Part shown: positions 10,901 through 22,100 of the stretch, piece after piece
How the letters are laid out: each line of letters begins with the position of its first letter
Numbering within the stretch: the first letter of the stretch is position 1
Assembly: GCA_016081115.2 (NCBI GenBank)
Contig: CM071931.1
Span: 24,590,317-24,654,316, forward strand
Direction of reading: 5' to 3'
Source of the DNA: Rehmannia glutinosa
Taxonomy: Eukaryota > Streptophyta > Magnoliopsida > Lamiales > Orobanchaceae
Length of the DNA: 64,000 bases
Notes under the pieces: generated by a model
What the model was told of the DNA's origin: nothing
The model's input: the letters and a program-made list of their open reading frames with translations, nothing else
Database searches by the model: none
Program-made: the position numbers and the translations under genes

Positions 10901-12634
10901 TGTTAGTGTCACAGAGGATATTCACGGAGGGCAATGGGTGGGTATCTGGCGACTAATTCTGCTTAAGCACCAGCCTTATGATGAACCGAGAAGAAACGGG
11001 AAGGTTCCAAAGATATTAACCCACAGGTTGTTCCCTCAAGCCCAATATAGCATCTGGATTGACGGTAAAATGGAGCTTATAGTGGATCCATTGCTTCTAT
11101 TGGAAAGGTATGATACTGCTTCATCACATACTTCTGAGCCAAGCACATTCATTGTTGGGATGATTACAAAAACGGATAATTACAAAAATTACCCTTGCAG
11201 TTTAGCCTAATTACAAGAAAACCCTGTTATCTTTCAAAATTACAAATACCCCTTTGACATTTGTATTTATTTTACAAATTGGACCTCAAGAGGGGACTGT
11301 TTGTTAGGCAAATGCAAATCTCAACTCTCAAGAGGTTGTTTGTAACACCTTAAGGGGTATTTGTGATTTTGAAAGGTAATTGGAGTTTTTATAGTTTGGC
11401 TAAACCTCAAGGGTTGTATTTGTAATTACCCTTGCTAAAACTACTGTTAAAGTTTAGCCTAAACCTAATTAAAAAATTCAGTTTTCTTTCAAAATTACAA
11501 ATACATCCTTAAAGTATTACAAACACCCCCTTGAGGTTTTTTTTTAACAAATAACCCCTTTTGAGGGTGCAATTCGTAAAATAGAAACAAATATCAAGGG
11601 AGTACTAATTTCGAAAGATAGTTGGGTTTTTCGTAATTAGACTGAACCTCAAGGGTATTTTTTGTAATTATCCCTTCATTGTTTTGTGGGGTTTGTGCAA
11701 ATTCTTCATACCTCAGTATGTCCTTGTAACTTAATTGGAGGTAATACTCCGACAGTTACTATCATGTTATTGCGAAAGTTATATACTTTATCAGTTGGAT
11801 TTCTAGCTAGGAAATATTAGGGATATAACATTAGATGTTGATTTCGTATGCGCCTTTTACCTGTTCAGAAGCAGAGTTTTCACATGATAATCTGGTTAGT
11901 GGAGCTCTACATGATACCACAATAGAATAGTATTTCTTCTAGATTTAAAATCTTTGTACATGATCAACTGAAAAGAACTTGACTGTTTCTTGCAATTCAA
12001 TCTTAACTTGCAGATATTTATGGCGTGGGAAATACACCTTTGCCATTGCTCAGCATAAACATCATCGCAATATATATGAAGAGGCTGATTCAAACAAACG
12101 AAGGAAGCGATATGCTCGCCCACTAATTGATCTACACATGAAAATATATCGTTACGAGGGATTGGAGCCTTGGAGTCAGCAAAAGGCACCTTGAGTGGTA
12201 AGATTAACAACTTTCCAATATATGTTTATATTTTATCTGTGTTCTCTTTACGAGACAGCCGATTCCGTCTTTTACTGCTGGAATTTAATTTATTTTTGGT
12301 AAATGCAGATGTGCCTGAAGGAGCAATAATCATACGCGAACACACTGCACTGAATAATCTGTTTAGTTGCTTGTGGTTCAACGAGGTTCATCTCTTTACG
12401 CCAAGAGATCAGCTAAGCTTCGGATATGTTGTCTATAGGTTAGGAGGTTCATTCAAATTTTTTATGTTTCCAAATTGTGAATACAACTCGATATTTGTGT
12501 TGCACCCGCACAATCGGGAACATTCGTCTAAAATAGAATGGGCAAAAACAATGGAGGAGTTGAAAAAACAGCCAGAGTTGATAGAGAGCAGGGGAGGATT
12601 AGGTTTATGGACACCTTATCCTGGGAAATCTTGA
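4910..12634 (+). CDS. DUF616 (MUCI70/TOD1-like) putative glycosyltransferase, 3' five exons
   Basis: Exons: 4910-4978, 5073-5299, 10692-11107, 12014-12197 and 12309-12634, all with GT-AG borders. The protein runs through CPIPVADDPNKIVIPEKRTP, FGGHLTWQQREESF, VHCGFMQGGGEEM, FVVATGIFDAYD, YSIWIDGKMELIVDPLLLLE, YLWRGKYTFAIAQHKHHR and DVPEGAIIIREHTALNNLF, the order expected for the DUF616 domain. Family members are plant Golgi proteins; MUCI70 is linked to mucilage xylan/pectin synthesis and TOD1 was reported as a ceramidase, so the exact reaction here is open. N-terminal exons with the membrane anchor were not found with confidence. A Ty1-copia element and one MITE lie in the 5.4 kb intron before 10692; another MITE lies in the intron before 12014. 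Exon 12014-12197 reads into TGA at 12192 and is one base short of the phase needed by the last exon. Either the gene is damaged or the sequence has an indel error. Confidence 0.88.
5203..5271. repeat. Perfect 21-bp inverted repeat inside a DUF616 exon
   Basis: Left arm 5203-5223 (TCCTCTCTTTGCTGCCAAGT + C) is exactly complementary to right arm 5251-5271, with a 27-base loop. The right arm encodes the conserved TWQQREES stretch. The left arm encodes residues (AAKSFS) that, as I recall the family, are extra. The transcript would form a strong hairpin. Confidence 0.9.
5486..5686 (+). repeat. 5' LTR of the copia element
   Basis: It begins TGTTATTAGATA and ends TTTAGCA (TG...CA). TATA box TATAAATA is at 5596-5603. 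The 3' LTR begins TGTATTAGATA, one base shorter, with two further base differences. The rest is identical. Confidence 0.95.
5596..5603 (+). promoter_or_regulatory. LTR TATA box
   Basis: TATAAATA lies about 90 bases before the LTR end, after a CTCTCCCTCTCTTC tract. It is the likely promoter for the retrotransposon RNA. The same box is at 10050-10057 in the 3' LTR, where it could drive read-out into the next DUF616 exons. Confidence 0.7.
5687..5700 (+). promoter_or_regulatory. Primer-binding site (initiator Met tRNA type)
   Basis: TGGTATCTAGAGCC directly follows the LTR. It matches the usual plant copia site TGGTATCAGAGC, complementary to the 3' end of initiator methionine tRNA, with one extra base. 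Confidence 0.85.
5778..9934 (+). pseudogene. Copia gag-pol polyprotein, frameshifted
   Basis: It starts MATDLLSSIV. Residue positions follow the first frame. Gag carries a CCHC knuckle CQLCGKPNHVALKC near residue 273. Protease has DSGA at D327. The pre-integrase zinc motif WHRKLGH is near 473. Integrase has the triad D534, D597 and E631; the usual N after D597 is W (SDWGGEY). RT has AFLHGDL and YVDD (D1067, D1068). RNase H is read from another frame (from about 9080) with LSDADWASN, SSAESEYRSL and CDNQSA, ending TAA 9932. The main frame is lost at about 9076-9082, next to T5 and G4 runs. A second, self-correcting frame slip spans about 8595-8627, where a short RT stretch reads as nonsense and then recovers. 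Length and order are those of a complete polyprotein, so only a few missing bases separate it from an intact one. Confidence 0.93.
9933..9940 (+). promoter_or_regulatory. Polypurine tract
   Basis: AAAGGGGG lies directly before the 3' LTR and overlaps the gag-pol stop codon. It primes plus-strand DNA synthesis in LTR retrotransposons. Confidence 0.85.
9941..10140 (+). repeat. 3' LTR of the copia element
   Basis: It begins TGTATTAGATA, ends TTTAGCA and is followed by the target duplication GTTGT. It is near-identical to the 5' LTR. Confidence 0.95.
10411..10575. mobile_element. Mutator-like MITE, GGGATAATTACA family, copy B
   Basis: The ends are GGGATATTTACAAAAACACC and GTTTTTGTAATTATCCC-type inverted repeats. 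An exact 9-bp target duplication, TAAAAAGAA, is at 10402-10410 and 10576-10584. Nine-base duplications are the Mutator signature. It lies in the same DUF616 intron as the copia element. Confidence 0.85.
11157..11674. mobile_element. Mutator-like MITE, GGGATAATTACA family, copy C (composite)
   Basis: Outer ends GGGATGATTACAAAAAC and TTTTTTGTAATTATCCC are flanked by an exact 9-bp duplication TTCATTGTT (11148-11156, 11675-11683). Inside is a second set of ends (about 11175-11431), so one copy is nested in or duplicated within another. It lies 50 bases after the donor site of exon 10692-11107. Confidence 0.88.
12192..12194 (+). other. Premature TGA in the DUF616 frame
   Basis: In exon 12014-12197 the frame reads ...SQQKAP then TGA. 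The next exon (12309) needs a single leftover base to read DVPEGA, but this exon leaves none. One missing base next to the TT at 12191-12192 explains both the stop and the phase clash. Confidence 0.75.
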
Positions 12635-13063
12635 TTTGGTTGTAATGCCACCAGTAGCCAGAACTTCAAAAGCAGGCTGATTTACTGGAATACTTTTTGT
12701 ATTTTTTGACAATCCCACTTATATCCGTATCCCTGTGATGTAAAATATCACATTGCATGTCATGTTAGCATCAACCATAGTTAGTTGATTTAAATATGTG
12801 GGATGGATTAGGGCCTTTATTTACTTTTTTTAGTTGTTAATTATTTGTTTTTGTTGAGAAAATTTATGTCCAGTGTGTTTGATTAGTTACTGTACTGTAG
12901 AAATTGTTTAGCTAGAATTGATTTTCAAAAATGAAAAAATAATAGAAAAAGCTGGAATGGAATGGGACTATATTATTTTAGCTGTTGTACTGTTGAATGC
13001 TTTCTCAAACTTAAAATGGGGTTTCATAACTAATAAAAAGGTCTAAGGCCTATATTTTTTTGT
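12635..13063. other. 3' flank of the DUF616 gene
   Basis: AT-rich sequence after the stop codon, presumably 3' UTR and terminator. I see no gene or repeat terminus in it. Confidence 0.5.
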
Positions 13064-13353
13064 GGGTGGTGCTATTCACACCTCTTTTCCTCTATTGTAT
13101 CGTCTCATTTGAGTCACTATCATGCCATTTAATCTGAGTCATCGTGACATTTAATTTGAGTCACCGTACATCATGTCATCACATTTGACTCATCGTGCTA
13201 CTGCTATATGGGGTTTATTGAGGGAAGAATAAATTGGGGAATATTGGGGGGTGTATTAAGGAAATGAGTTGTTTTTAAAAATTAGAGTGAGGTGTATTTA
13301 GAGAGTGGGTGTCTTAGAGACTTAGAGTAAAGGTGATGCAAATAGTGTCACCC
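13064..13353. mobile_element. MITE with GGGTGRTGYTATTCACACC-type ends
   Basis: It starts GGGTGGTGCTATTCACACC and ends with the inverse form, GCAAATAGTGTCACCC. The interior has repeated ATTTGAGTCA(C/T) phrases. The ends match the larger element at 42663-43657. No clear target duplication remains. Confidence 0.6.
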
Positions 13354-14879
13354 TTGTTTTATTGCAAATTTAATTTACACATGTAAAAAGTTTTAAGCGT
13401 ACATTTTATACATAACTTGTGCTCATTGCATGAATATATTTATATTATTAGATATGTATTTGTTTACATATACATACTACATAATGTCATGGGTGCGTTT
13501 ACTCCAATTTAACTCATCTATAGTTCTTCTTTTATTCATTGTAAGTCCATCCAAATAATTACCTAATATAATAACCACATCCAAAACTCATTTGTAGATT
13601 TTGTTATTAATGAATTTTATCCTTAAAAGCTTGTTGGCACAATTTCAACAGATATTGGCAAAAATTTGTGTAAAATTTTATGGTACTGAAAATTTTCATT
13701 TTCTAACCCATTCTATCATCAATTTCTGGATCCACCTCTGCATAATACGTTGTATACTCGTATGATGTATGAAATAAAATAAACCGTGTTGTTTATTTTA
13801 CATGTATATATCGTGCATTTTTTTTTATCTGTTCATTTATGTGCTATCATTATCTATAATTATCTTGCAAACATCTTATATGTATATTAAATGCTATATG
13901 TACTTGCCTCCCCAAACATTTTTTTTTAAAATAAATAAATAAATAAATATTTATAGTTCTTTTAATAAAATACATGAACATTTTTTATTCTTTTTTAACA
14001 TAAATAGTGATTTATCTATTTTGAGGCAAATAAATTTACAGACATAGAAAATTTTAATTGAAAAATAAATTAGTCTAAACTCAAAGAAGTCGAAAAAACA
14101 TTGATAGTAATTAATTTTGCTTGTACATTGGCAAATACTATACAGGTATGAAGAGATAATAATACTCTAAATGTAGAAATATTCAATTTCATCAAAGTCA
14201 TCAAGTAGTTCATATTTTTATTTTTATTACAAAATAGGAATTATAACCAATAATAAAATTAAAAAACAACAAACAAAAAACTTAATTTCAATGATAATAT
14301 ATTTCATTTAATAAAAACTAAAAAAAGTATTTTAAGGGGATAAAGAATAAAAAAAAATAGATTAAATACATGAGTTGACATATATATACATATAATTTTT
14401 CAAACTGAGATGTCAAAGTAAAAATTCGTACAAAGTTTGGATGACAAAATGAAAAGTCCTGCAAAATTTGGATGGCAAAGTGTGTTGTTTGCTTGTAACA
14501 GAATCTCGCATGATATTTCGCCTGGTGGGAAGTTCTCTATTTTCATCCGTGAGAAAATTAATCAAATCAATCGAAAAAATTCCTACCAACGCATTTTCGA
14601 TTGACGTTAACCAATAAGCCTAACGACAACTAACAAGACGGCGCAAATATTGGAGAGCCAAACATCTTGTAAAATATATCTCTATAACATGAGACATGTA
14701 TTAGAGGAAATTTTAATTTGCCCACAGATTGTTTTGCTTTGTCCCTTGAACTTTGTAAATTGTTGCACTTAGCCTATAATTTTTAAAATCACCTCTTAAC
14801 TGTTATGGTTATTTTATATTGTGATATCTAAAAATGGCATCATACCCTAGGTTTCTTGATAAAATTTACTATTATTTAA
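13354..14879. other. AT-rich intergenic DNA
   Basis: No genes are seen. It has A/T homopolymers and a short AAAT microsatellite (about 13929-13950). It lies between the 3' ends of the convergent DUF616 and DCL4 genes. Confidence 0.5.
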
Positions 14880-15243
14880 GGGTGCATTTGGATGGAGTAA
14901 TTTCAAATCCAATATATTTGAAAATGAATGGATTTCAAATTCAAGATATTTGAAATCTATCTCTTGTTTTGATCGTAAAATTTTGACATAAAAATTTAAA
15001 AACTTCATTTTCTTAATTGACATTCGTATGAGAATAGTGTGTGTGAATATCTGAGGGTGCGTAGTGTGTGTAGAATGTGTGCAGTGTGAGTGTGTTAAAT
15101 GTGTGTAGTGTTTGTAATGTGCGTAAATGTGTGCATGTGTAAGTGTCTAGTGTGTGTGTATATGCAAAGTGTTCATAACGGGAAAAAAAGAATGGATTTC
15201 AAATGATTAAATTTTGGGAAGGAAAAATCCTTTAAATAATCCC
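14880..15243. mobile_element. Tourist-like MITE with a GTGT-rich core (first of a pair)
   Basis: It starts GGGTGCATTTGGATGG and has internal ATGGATTTCAAAT repeats. A TGTGTGTAGTGTG-type minisatellite occupies about 15040-15175. It ends CCC at 15243. TAA lies on each side (14877-14879, 15244-15246), the PIF/Harbinger target type. Confidence 0.65.
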
Positions 15244-15246
15244 TAA

Positions 15247-15967
15247 GGGCCCATTTGGATGGAAGAATTTGAAATTCCAATGGATTTCAAATGAATGGAT
15301 TTCAAAGTCATTGGATTTGAAATTCACCTCTTGTTTGGATTATATGAATTTATGTAGTAAGTTTTGATAAAAAAATTTAGAAGCTCTATTTATTTTTTTA
15401 ATTGATATTTAATAATAAAAACAAAAGATATAATCTTATTATTTTGTAAATAATTATAATTTTATACACTAATAAAAATATGAAATATATAACTTTTATT
15501 ATGTTTGAATATGTGTGTGCATATGTGAGGAGAGATTTGTGAGTGTGAGTGTGTGTGCGTGTGTAAATGTGTGTGCAGTGTGTGTAATGTGTGTAAATGT
15601 GTGCAGTGTGTGTAATATGTGTAAGTGTGTGTAATATGTGTGTAGTGTGTGTAAAAGTGTGCAATGTGTGTAAATGTGTGTGCAGTGTGCAGTGTGTGTA
15701 AATGTGTGTGCAGTGTGTAGTGTGTGCGATGTGTAGTGTGTGCAATGCGTGTAAATGTGTGTGTGTGTGTGAATATGCAAGTGAGCATAAAGGAAAAAAA
15801 AAGAATGGATTTCAAATGACTAGGTTTTGGGAGGGATTTGAAATCCATTGAAAATGAACTAAAACTTAATGAGGGATTTGAAATCCATTGATTTGGATTT
15901 ATATGCCAAATAGAGGTGTGAATTTAGCTAAGGATTTCAAATCCCTTATCCCCATCCAAATACACCC
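15247..15967. mobile_element. Tourist-like MITE with an expanded GTGT core (second of a pair)
   Basis: It starts GGGCCCATTTGGATGG and ends CCATCCAAATACACCC. It shares the interior of the copy to its left. Its core (about 15525-15775) is a longer minisatellite of GTGTGTAAATGTGTGCAGT-type units. It starts directly after the TAA shared with the first copy. Confidence 0.65.
15525..15775. repeat. GTGTGTAAATGTGTGCAGT minisatellite
   Basis: Imperfect units of about 16-20 bases made of GTGTGTAA, TGTGTGCAGT and close variants. Long His/Thr-rich frames on the minus strand are only a product of this repeat. Confidence 0.85.
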
Positions 15968-16130
15968 ATCTACACCTAATAATATCTGTGCAGCTAAATG
16001 CTTGCACACCATCTACACCTAATAATATATAGCTATGTGCACATTTCATATATTCATAAATCATGAGATGAAAGAGATACAGCCACACAATAGTTTCAAT
16101 AGTGTACACGATTAACCGGTTCCATCATTT

Positions 16131-19100
16131 TTAGTTGTCGCGCTTTTTATCCCATATATACCCTTCATGTTTTAAGAACCAAAGTGCTCCCTCTGCTGCA
16201 TGCTCAGCTGCATCCTTTTTTCTCATTCGAGGTTCTCCATAAAACTCGAATGTATGATTTGGCATTTCTTCCATTACCAACACGATCTTGAAAATGAATC
16301 TGCAAAAACGAGAATCAACTTATGTTGAAATACTATCTGAAGCAACAGTTGGGCAAGGCTGCAAGGGATCATGAAGTTGCATAGAAACTCTAAAGCTAAA
16401 AGCTTTGCAAAGCATTAACAGAGCATTAGCCTACATTGCAGTGGTTCCAAATCCAATAATATATCAAGGGGTTAACTAAAAAAAAAAAAAAAACCCTGAG
16501 GTTTAGGATATTTACATGAAACCCAGAGAAACTTCAAAATTACAGAAAACTCCTTGAAGGTTCGACTGTCTTACATTTTACCCCTACATAAGCAAAAAAC
16601 ATTTCAAACACCCATTACATTTATAGAAAATATTACAATTACCTACCTCCTTACATTTAAGACGGAATCAAACCTCAAAGGGGGTTTCTATAATTTTGAA
16701 ACTTCTCGGGTCATTTTTGTAAATACCCTAAACCTCAATTTTTTTTGGTTTTAGTAGCTATCCCTTTTCCAAGCCCAAAATTGAAGTGCCAATGTATTCC
16801 TCACTCACACAAAAACAATAAATAAACAACAGGATAAGTTGATTTGTGAACAAACTATGTTCGAAGAATGCTAAAAAATATGCGGTACAATGTATTAATT
16901 GCAAAGTGGTGACTCACTCTCGACTTAAAATTGACAGAATTTTATGTGAAACTTCGTTTACTTGAGGCGCAAAAAACATTTTAGAGTAACTCAAATAGCA
17001 AAACAATGTTCAATTTTCATTTTTCATCAAAAATAATTTTCATGGCTATTACCCCTGTCACCAAAAAATAAATTAATATTTTCAAATTATACTGGAACAT
17101 AATGATGCAAGCTGATAACTTACTCCCTTAAGTGGCTCGGTCCTTTCTCCTCGCAACATTCAAAAATAGGTGGTTTCCAGCAGTTAGCAGCACATATTTC
17201 ATACAGACGTGATTTTGCCGATACAGAGCCAGGGGAACCTAATATAATTATTGATTAAAAGGATATAATGAAAATTAAAAAAACCAAGGTTTCAAATGTC
17301 TGTCAGACCATTACCTGCCCCCTTTGGATTAGGCTCACAATCATTATTTGGACCGATGGCAGGTGAATCGATTTTGCAGTTCTTACTGTGAACGGGTTGT
17401 TTAACACGGAATTCTGAAGACTCAGCTGGAAAACGACACTCCTTAATGTGTCTGGAAATGGTATGAGAATTCTTTGTGGGTATCTCATTAAGAGGATACA
17501 CTTTGGCATCACAATCACTTTGAGGATTTTCAGGCACTATTGGCCCCCCAGATTTAGGATATTCATTAGAGGACGTCTCATCATATCCAATCAATTTGGC
17601 TTCCCTCTTTTCACTTTTTCTAAGAACTTCCTCCAGTGACTTGGACTTGGATTTGTAACCTTGAGCCTACACAATGACAGCCAATGAAAACAAGGGACCA
17701 TGGTCAGAATGCAACGAGCCAAGAAAAAGGACAAAAACACAGCTCAGATAGATCAGAAGGCGTATTATTGAGGATTTTGTTGTCTTAGATTATTCTTAGA
17801 TGTGTCACCCTAAGTGGAATCTTAGGACAATTAGTTACTCGTCTGTACGACCTCAGCAGACAGCAAAAATAGCTGAGTGCTGGTCTCGAAGATATAACAT
17901 ACAATAAAAAGGTTTGAGCCAATTCAATATTTCTGCAGCTTATTTCTCATTTAGGATCTGCTAAAGGTGAGGCAAAGATTCATCCCTCAGCACTAGCATC
18001 ACAACAAAAGCTGTTATAAGAAATAAATTCCACTATAGAAGGAAGGTGAGTTGATTGGACTAAAAAAAAGTGAGAATTGTTATACAAATTAGGGATATTA
18101 CTAAAATACCCTCTAGGTTCTGCCAAATAAAAAAAAAAACTATCTTTAAAAAAAAAACAAGTACCCCTTGATATTTATTTCTATTTTACAAAATTGCACC
18201 CTCAAGAGGGAGGTATTAGCAAATGAAAACCTCAAGGGGGTGAATTTTGAAAGATAGTTGAATTTTTTTCTGTAATCAGCTCTGTAATTATCCCCACAAA
18301 TTATAGTAGATTGTATTTGAAAGATCACCTGCAAACATTCATATAGTTGTCTAGAAGCCATTTTTTTGCAGCTTTTCCGCTGATGTTGGTAGCCAAAGCA
18401 GTGGCAGAAACCTTTCCTTCATCTACTTTAGCTTCGATTGTGTATTTGCCATCTCTCTTTGATGAAGAAAACTCGAGCTCCCAGTTATAGGATTGGCAAA
18501 GTTCATGAAGTTCTCTAAGAGGATTTAACTGCAGCTTCGAAAAACTAACAATAGGATCCAGCAGGGAGAGCATTATTTTCCAAACATGCTTCAAATCAAA
18601 TCCAGTGTCAAGAAATATGGCACCCATACAAGACTCCACTAAGTCACCAAGGGCCTGAAGCATTACAGTTGTATTACAATCAAATCAGTTTCCGTTGCTT
18701 CAATTAACACAAACATAAGTTTCAATAGTTTCGTAACAATAGGCAAAAATCATTGTACCCACTGAAAAAATAATTGTATAGAAAGGATTTTCATTTTATG
18801 TTCTTGCAAATAACAATTTCAATCTGGTTTTTGGAGATCTCCACATATGAGTTCATAGACACCTTCACATTAATTTTCAGGAGAATAACAATTACAATAG
18901 TATAGGATATCCTAGCATCTCACAGATGTCACACAATATCGGAATTGACGTGGTATAAAATTCCATAAATTTTTTGAGAAATCAGGATAGTGTCAATTGA
19001 AGAACAAATTGGGCTTGATATTATTCCAGTTTGAGATTATGGCCCAGAGAACATATGTTCAAACACCATGTTCAGAATACGTTTCTAGAAGATACAGTGA

Positions 19101-22100
19101 GATACATATATGGACATATATCGTATCTGTAATTAAGGGTCCATTTCCACCATGTTATATTCTTCAACACAAACGGACTCATAAATTGAGGTAGGTCAGA
19201 TACAGATGTTTATGCTAGAATTTGAAGAATGATCAATTTATCAGAATCATTAACTACATGAACAGATCCAGAAAAAACTCCAATTTAAGCCAAAGATATC
19301 AAAAGAATAAGAAATAGGAGTTATCATGCATAGGAGTATATTAAGCTACAGATAGGACACATAATAACAACCTTTGGACAAATTCTCTCTTCAATATGCC
19401 CCTTCAGTGTTTCTGTTCTTCCATTGCTGTTCACATATTTATTCATTGTTTCCCGGAGAACGCTAGAATCACAAATAATAAATTTGTGAAAGGAACATCG
19501 TCCAGCTACATCAGCAAATGAAGTGTTGTTCACGGATAAAGATCTCAAATCTGTTAACTGGCCAGGTTTTAACTTTGGGTACACCGAATACATATAGGAA
19601 GTGATCAGGTAATCCAAGACAGCATCTCCAAGAAATTCAAGTCTCTGGTTCAAGCAATCCAAATATATATCACCATCAATCAAAAACATGAAATATTAAC
19701 AGCTAGTTGATATTTGGGTGGACATCAGCACATACCTGGTAGCAACCTCCCAAATGATTGTTGAAAGATGGATGAACAAAGGCCTGAATGAGTAATCCCT
19801 TATTCGTAAACTTGTATCCTAACGTATTCTCAAGGGCATCAACATCAATCTGATCAGAAAGTAGCAGAAATTCTTTGCTTGCGGAGCAGATATTATCAAT
19901 TTGTGAACGTATAATATCTACTTTTATGCCGATCCAATTAAGAAATGCCGTTGCTGCTTTGAAGCCGCTATCAACTATAAAAGCTCCAGTAAGTGCCTCT
20001 ACAACATCTGCGATGGTCTTGTTATGTAACCAGTGATGACATTTGTTGCATCTAACTTCTGCCTTTGCACCATTTTTCTTGCCATAACATCGAGAGTGAA
20101 TACTTTCCTCATTTTCATTTTCGCAACGTAAAGGACAACGATGGCCAAAAGCAAAGAACTGGTCGGCCTCAAATGATTGATCACGAATATATACCTGAAT
20201 TTTATTTTTTTGTACAAAATAATTTCAGCATAAAGACAGTCAGAAAACATTATGGACTATAGTATTTTCCACACAAATTCAAAATTCAACAGCCTGCCTC
20301 GCTATGTTTCATAACTTCCCAAATCTGTTTGTATAAGGAACCATGTTCAGGACATGAGTGCACATAAATCATGAGGCCGTCATCTCTTTGTTTTGCTAAG
20401 CTTATAATTTTTAAACTAATGAAGCAATACATTAAATACGCATATGGAACCAAAAAATAAAACAAGGAGCGCCAAATTATTAGCTTCTAATGAGATCAGG
20501 TCCATTATTAAACATTATCATCTTAAACAATATTAGTTTGTAACACCACAAGGAAATAATATTAATGAAATAAAAACATAAATACTAATTTATCAAAGAA
20601 GCCTCTTCTGTAGTAGTTGGCCGCACTTTTTGCTATAATCTGCTTTAGAAACTGTCGTGGCCACTGGTGATTGTCTGAATTTGCCTTTTCGTTTTTTCTC
20701 CCTTGACCATATATATGGTTTTATCATTTTTTTCCATTTAATTAGGACATAATTCTTTTACATTCAATTTTGTTAGACAAGTAAATTTATTTTTAATAAG
20801 TTGGGAATACTGGTGGGAGACGAGGGGTTAAATTTCAAAGAAACTGAAAGATACCGGGTTCGAACCCCGGTCAACACCCTTACAAAGGGTGAGCGATACC
20901 ACTTGAGCTACAAACTCGTGGTGTTAGACAAGTAAAATTATCAATTATATATTCCGTTTAAGAATGTTTTACCCTTCATTGAATTTTTGTGTTCTGTCAC
21001 CAGGGTTAAAAAATTATCTTCATATCGTTCAAAAACTTTGTACCCTTAGTAAACATGATTTTACCATTTTTCTTGTTCGACATTTGTACTAGTATATGAG
21101 CCCAGGTTTGTTCAGTGGTCAAGCCCCTATAGATTTGCAATAGTGGTGAAATAAATTGTTTGTTTTACTTTTTTACATTACTTTTACGGTTTTACCCGTT
21201 GCTATTGACCACGTCTTAAATCAGAAAACTATAAAGAGTGGTATTACGGGGTGTTCCACATTACACATGCCTTAGTCATAGGGTCACAGTCATGCATGAA
21301 AATCTAACTAAACAGAAGCACAGATTTTTGCTTAGACTCGAGGATAATAGAAGAGAACGTCACATTAGTTAATGTCCAGAATACCAGTTTTTAAATAGAT
21401 AACATTTAAAAACCATCCCTATTTGCAAAACTGAATGGTCCCTATTTTCACTACAGGAATTCATGAATAATCCCTCGCTTCCTTAAATAAATATTCTTCA
21501 CATAACTTGTCACTTAAAATAATGATGTGACACGACTTTCTTCACGGGCAAAACTTTGAAGATGCCCCTAGATTTTCACTTTTCATCTTTCTTCTAAAAT
21601 TCTATTTCAACCCAATGTTGAATATTCAATATGGCCAGAGGGGGCTATAATGTAATTTCAGGAAAGAATTAAGGTGATTATATATTGTGTATATCCTCGG
21701 GTAAGAAAGTATTGTACATTTCCTGTTCAAAGAAATGGCAAGTACAGTAGTGATGTCATGTTCGTGAAAGGGTTTTTATTATTATTAACCTCAAAACTCA
21801 ATTCCTTTTTGTACCTAGGAATCATAGAACTCACATCAGTTACCTGTAAATTGTTCCTTGTTGCCAGCTTGAGTAAATTTGAATTGTTGACAATGTTGGA
21901 ACGCTTTCTAGTTAGCTGTCCTTCATCTAAGGTGTCATACTTAAGAAAAAGATGCCTACCAACTGCAAATTTGAGAAATGCGTCTCCAAGCACTTCAAGC
22001 CTTTCAAGAGAAAAGTGTTCACAGCATCTTTCTGTTGTGAGTGCTTCAAGAATCTGACTCAATTTCAAATGGATGATGATATAACAAATTTTAATTTGGC

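Noticed and set aside
15398..15848. His/Thr-rich ORFs on the minus strand
   Set aside because: They only translate the GTGTGT minisatellite in three frames. There is no other coding support.
20835..20921. tRNA-like sequence with A and B boxes
   Set aside because: It does not fold as a cloverleaf over a tRNA length, has a longer body and lies between target duplications, so it is a SINE head.
21090..21160. Third SINE-like head (GTTCAGTGGTCAAGC)
   Set aside because: It resembles an A box, but there is no B box or tail.
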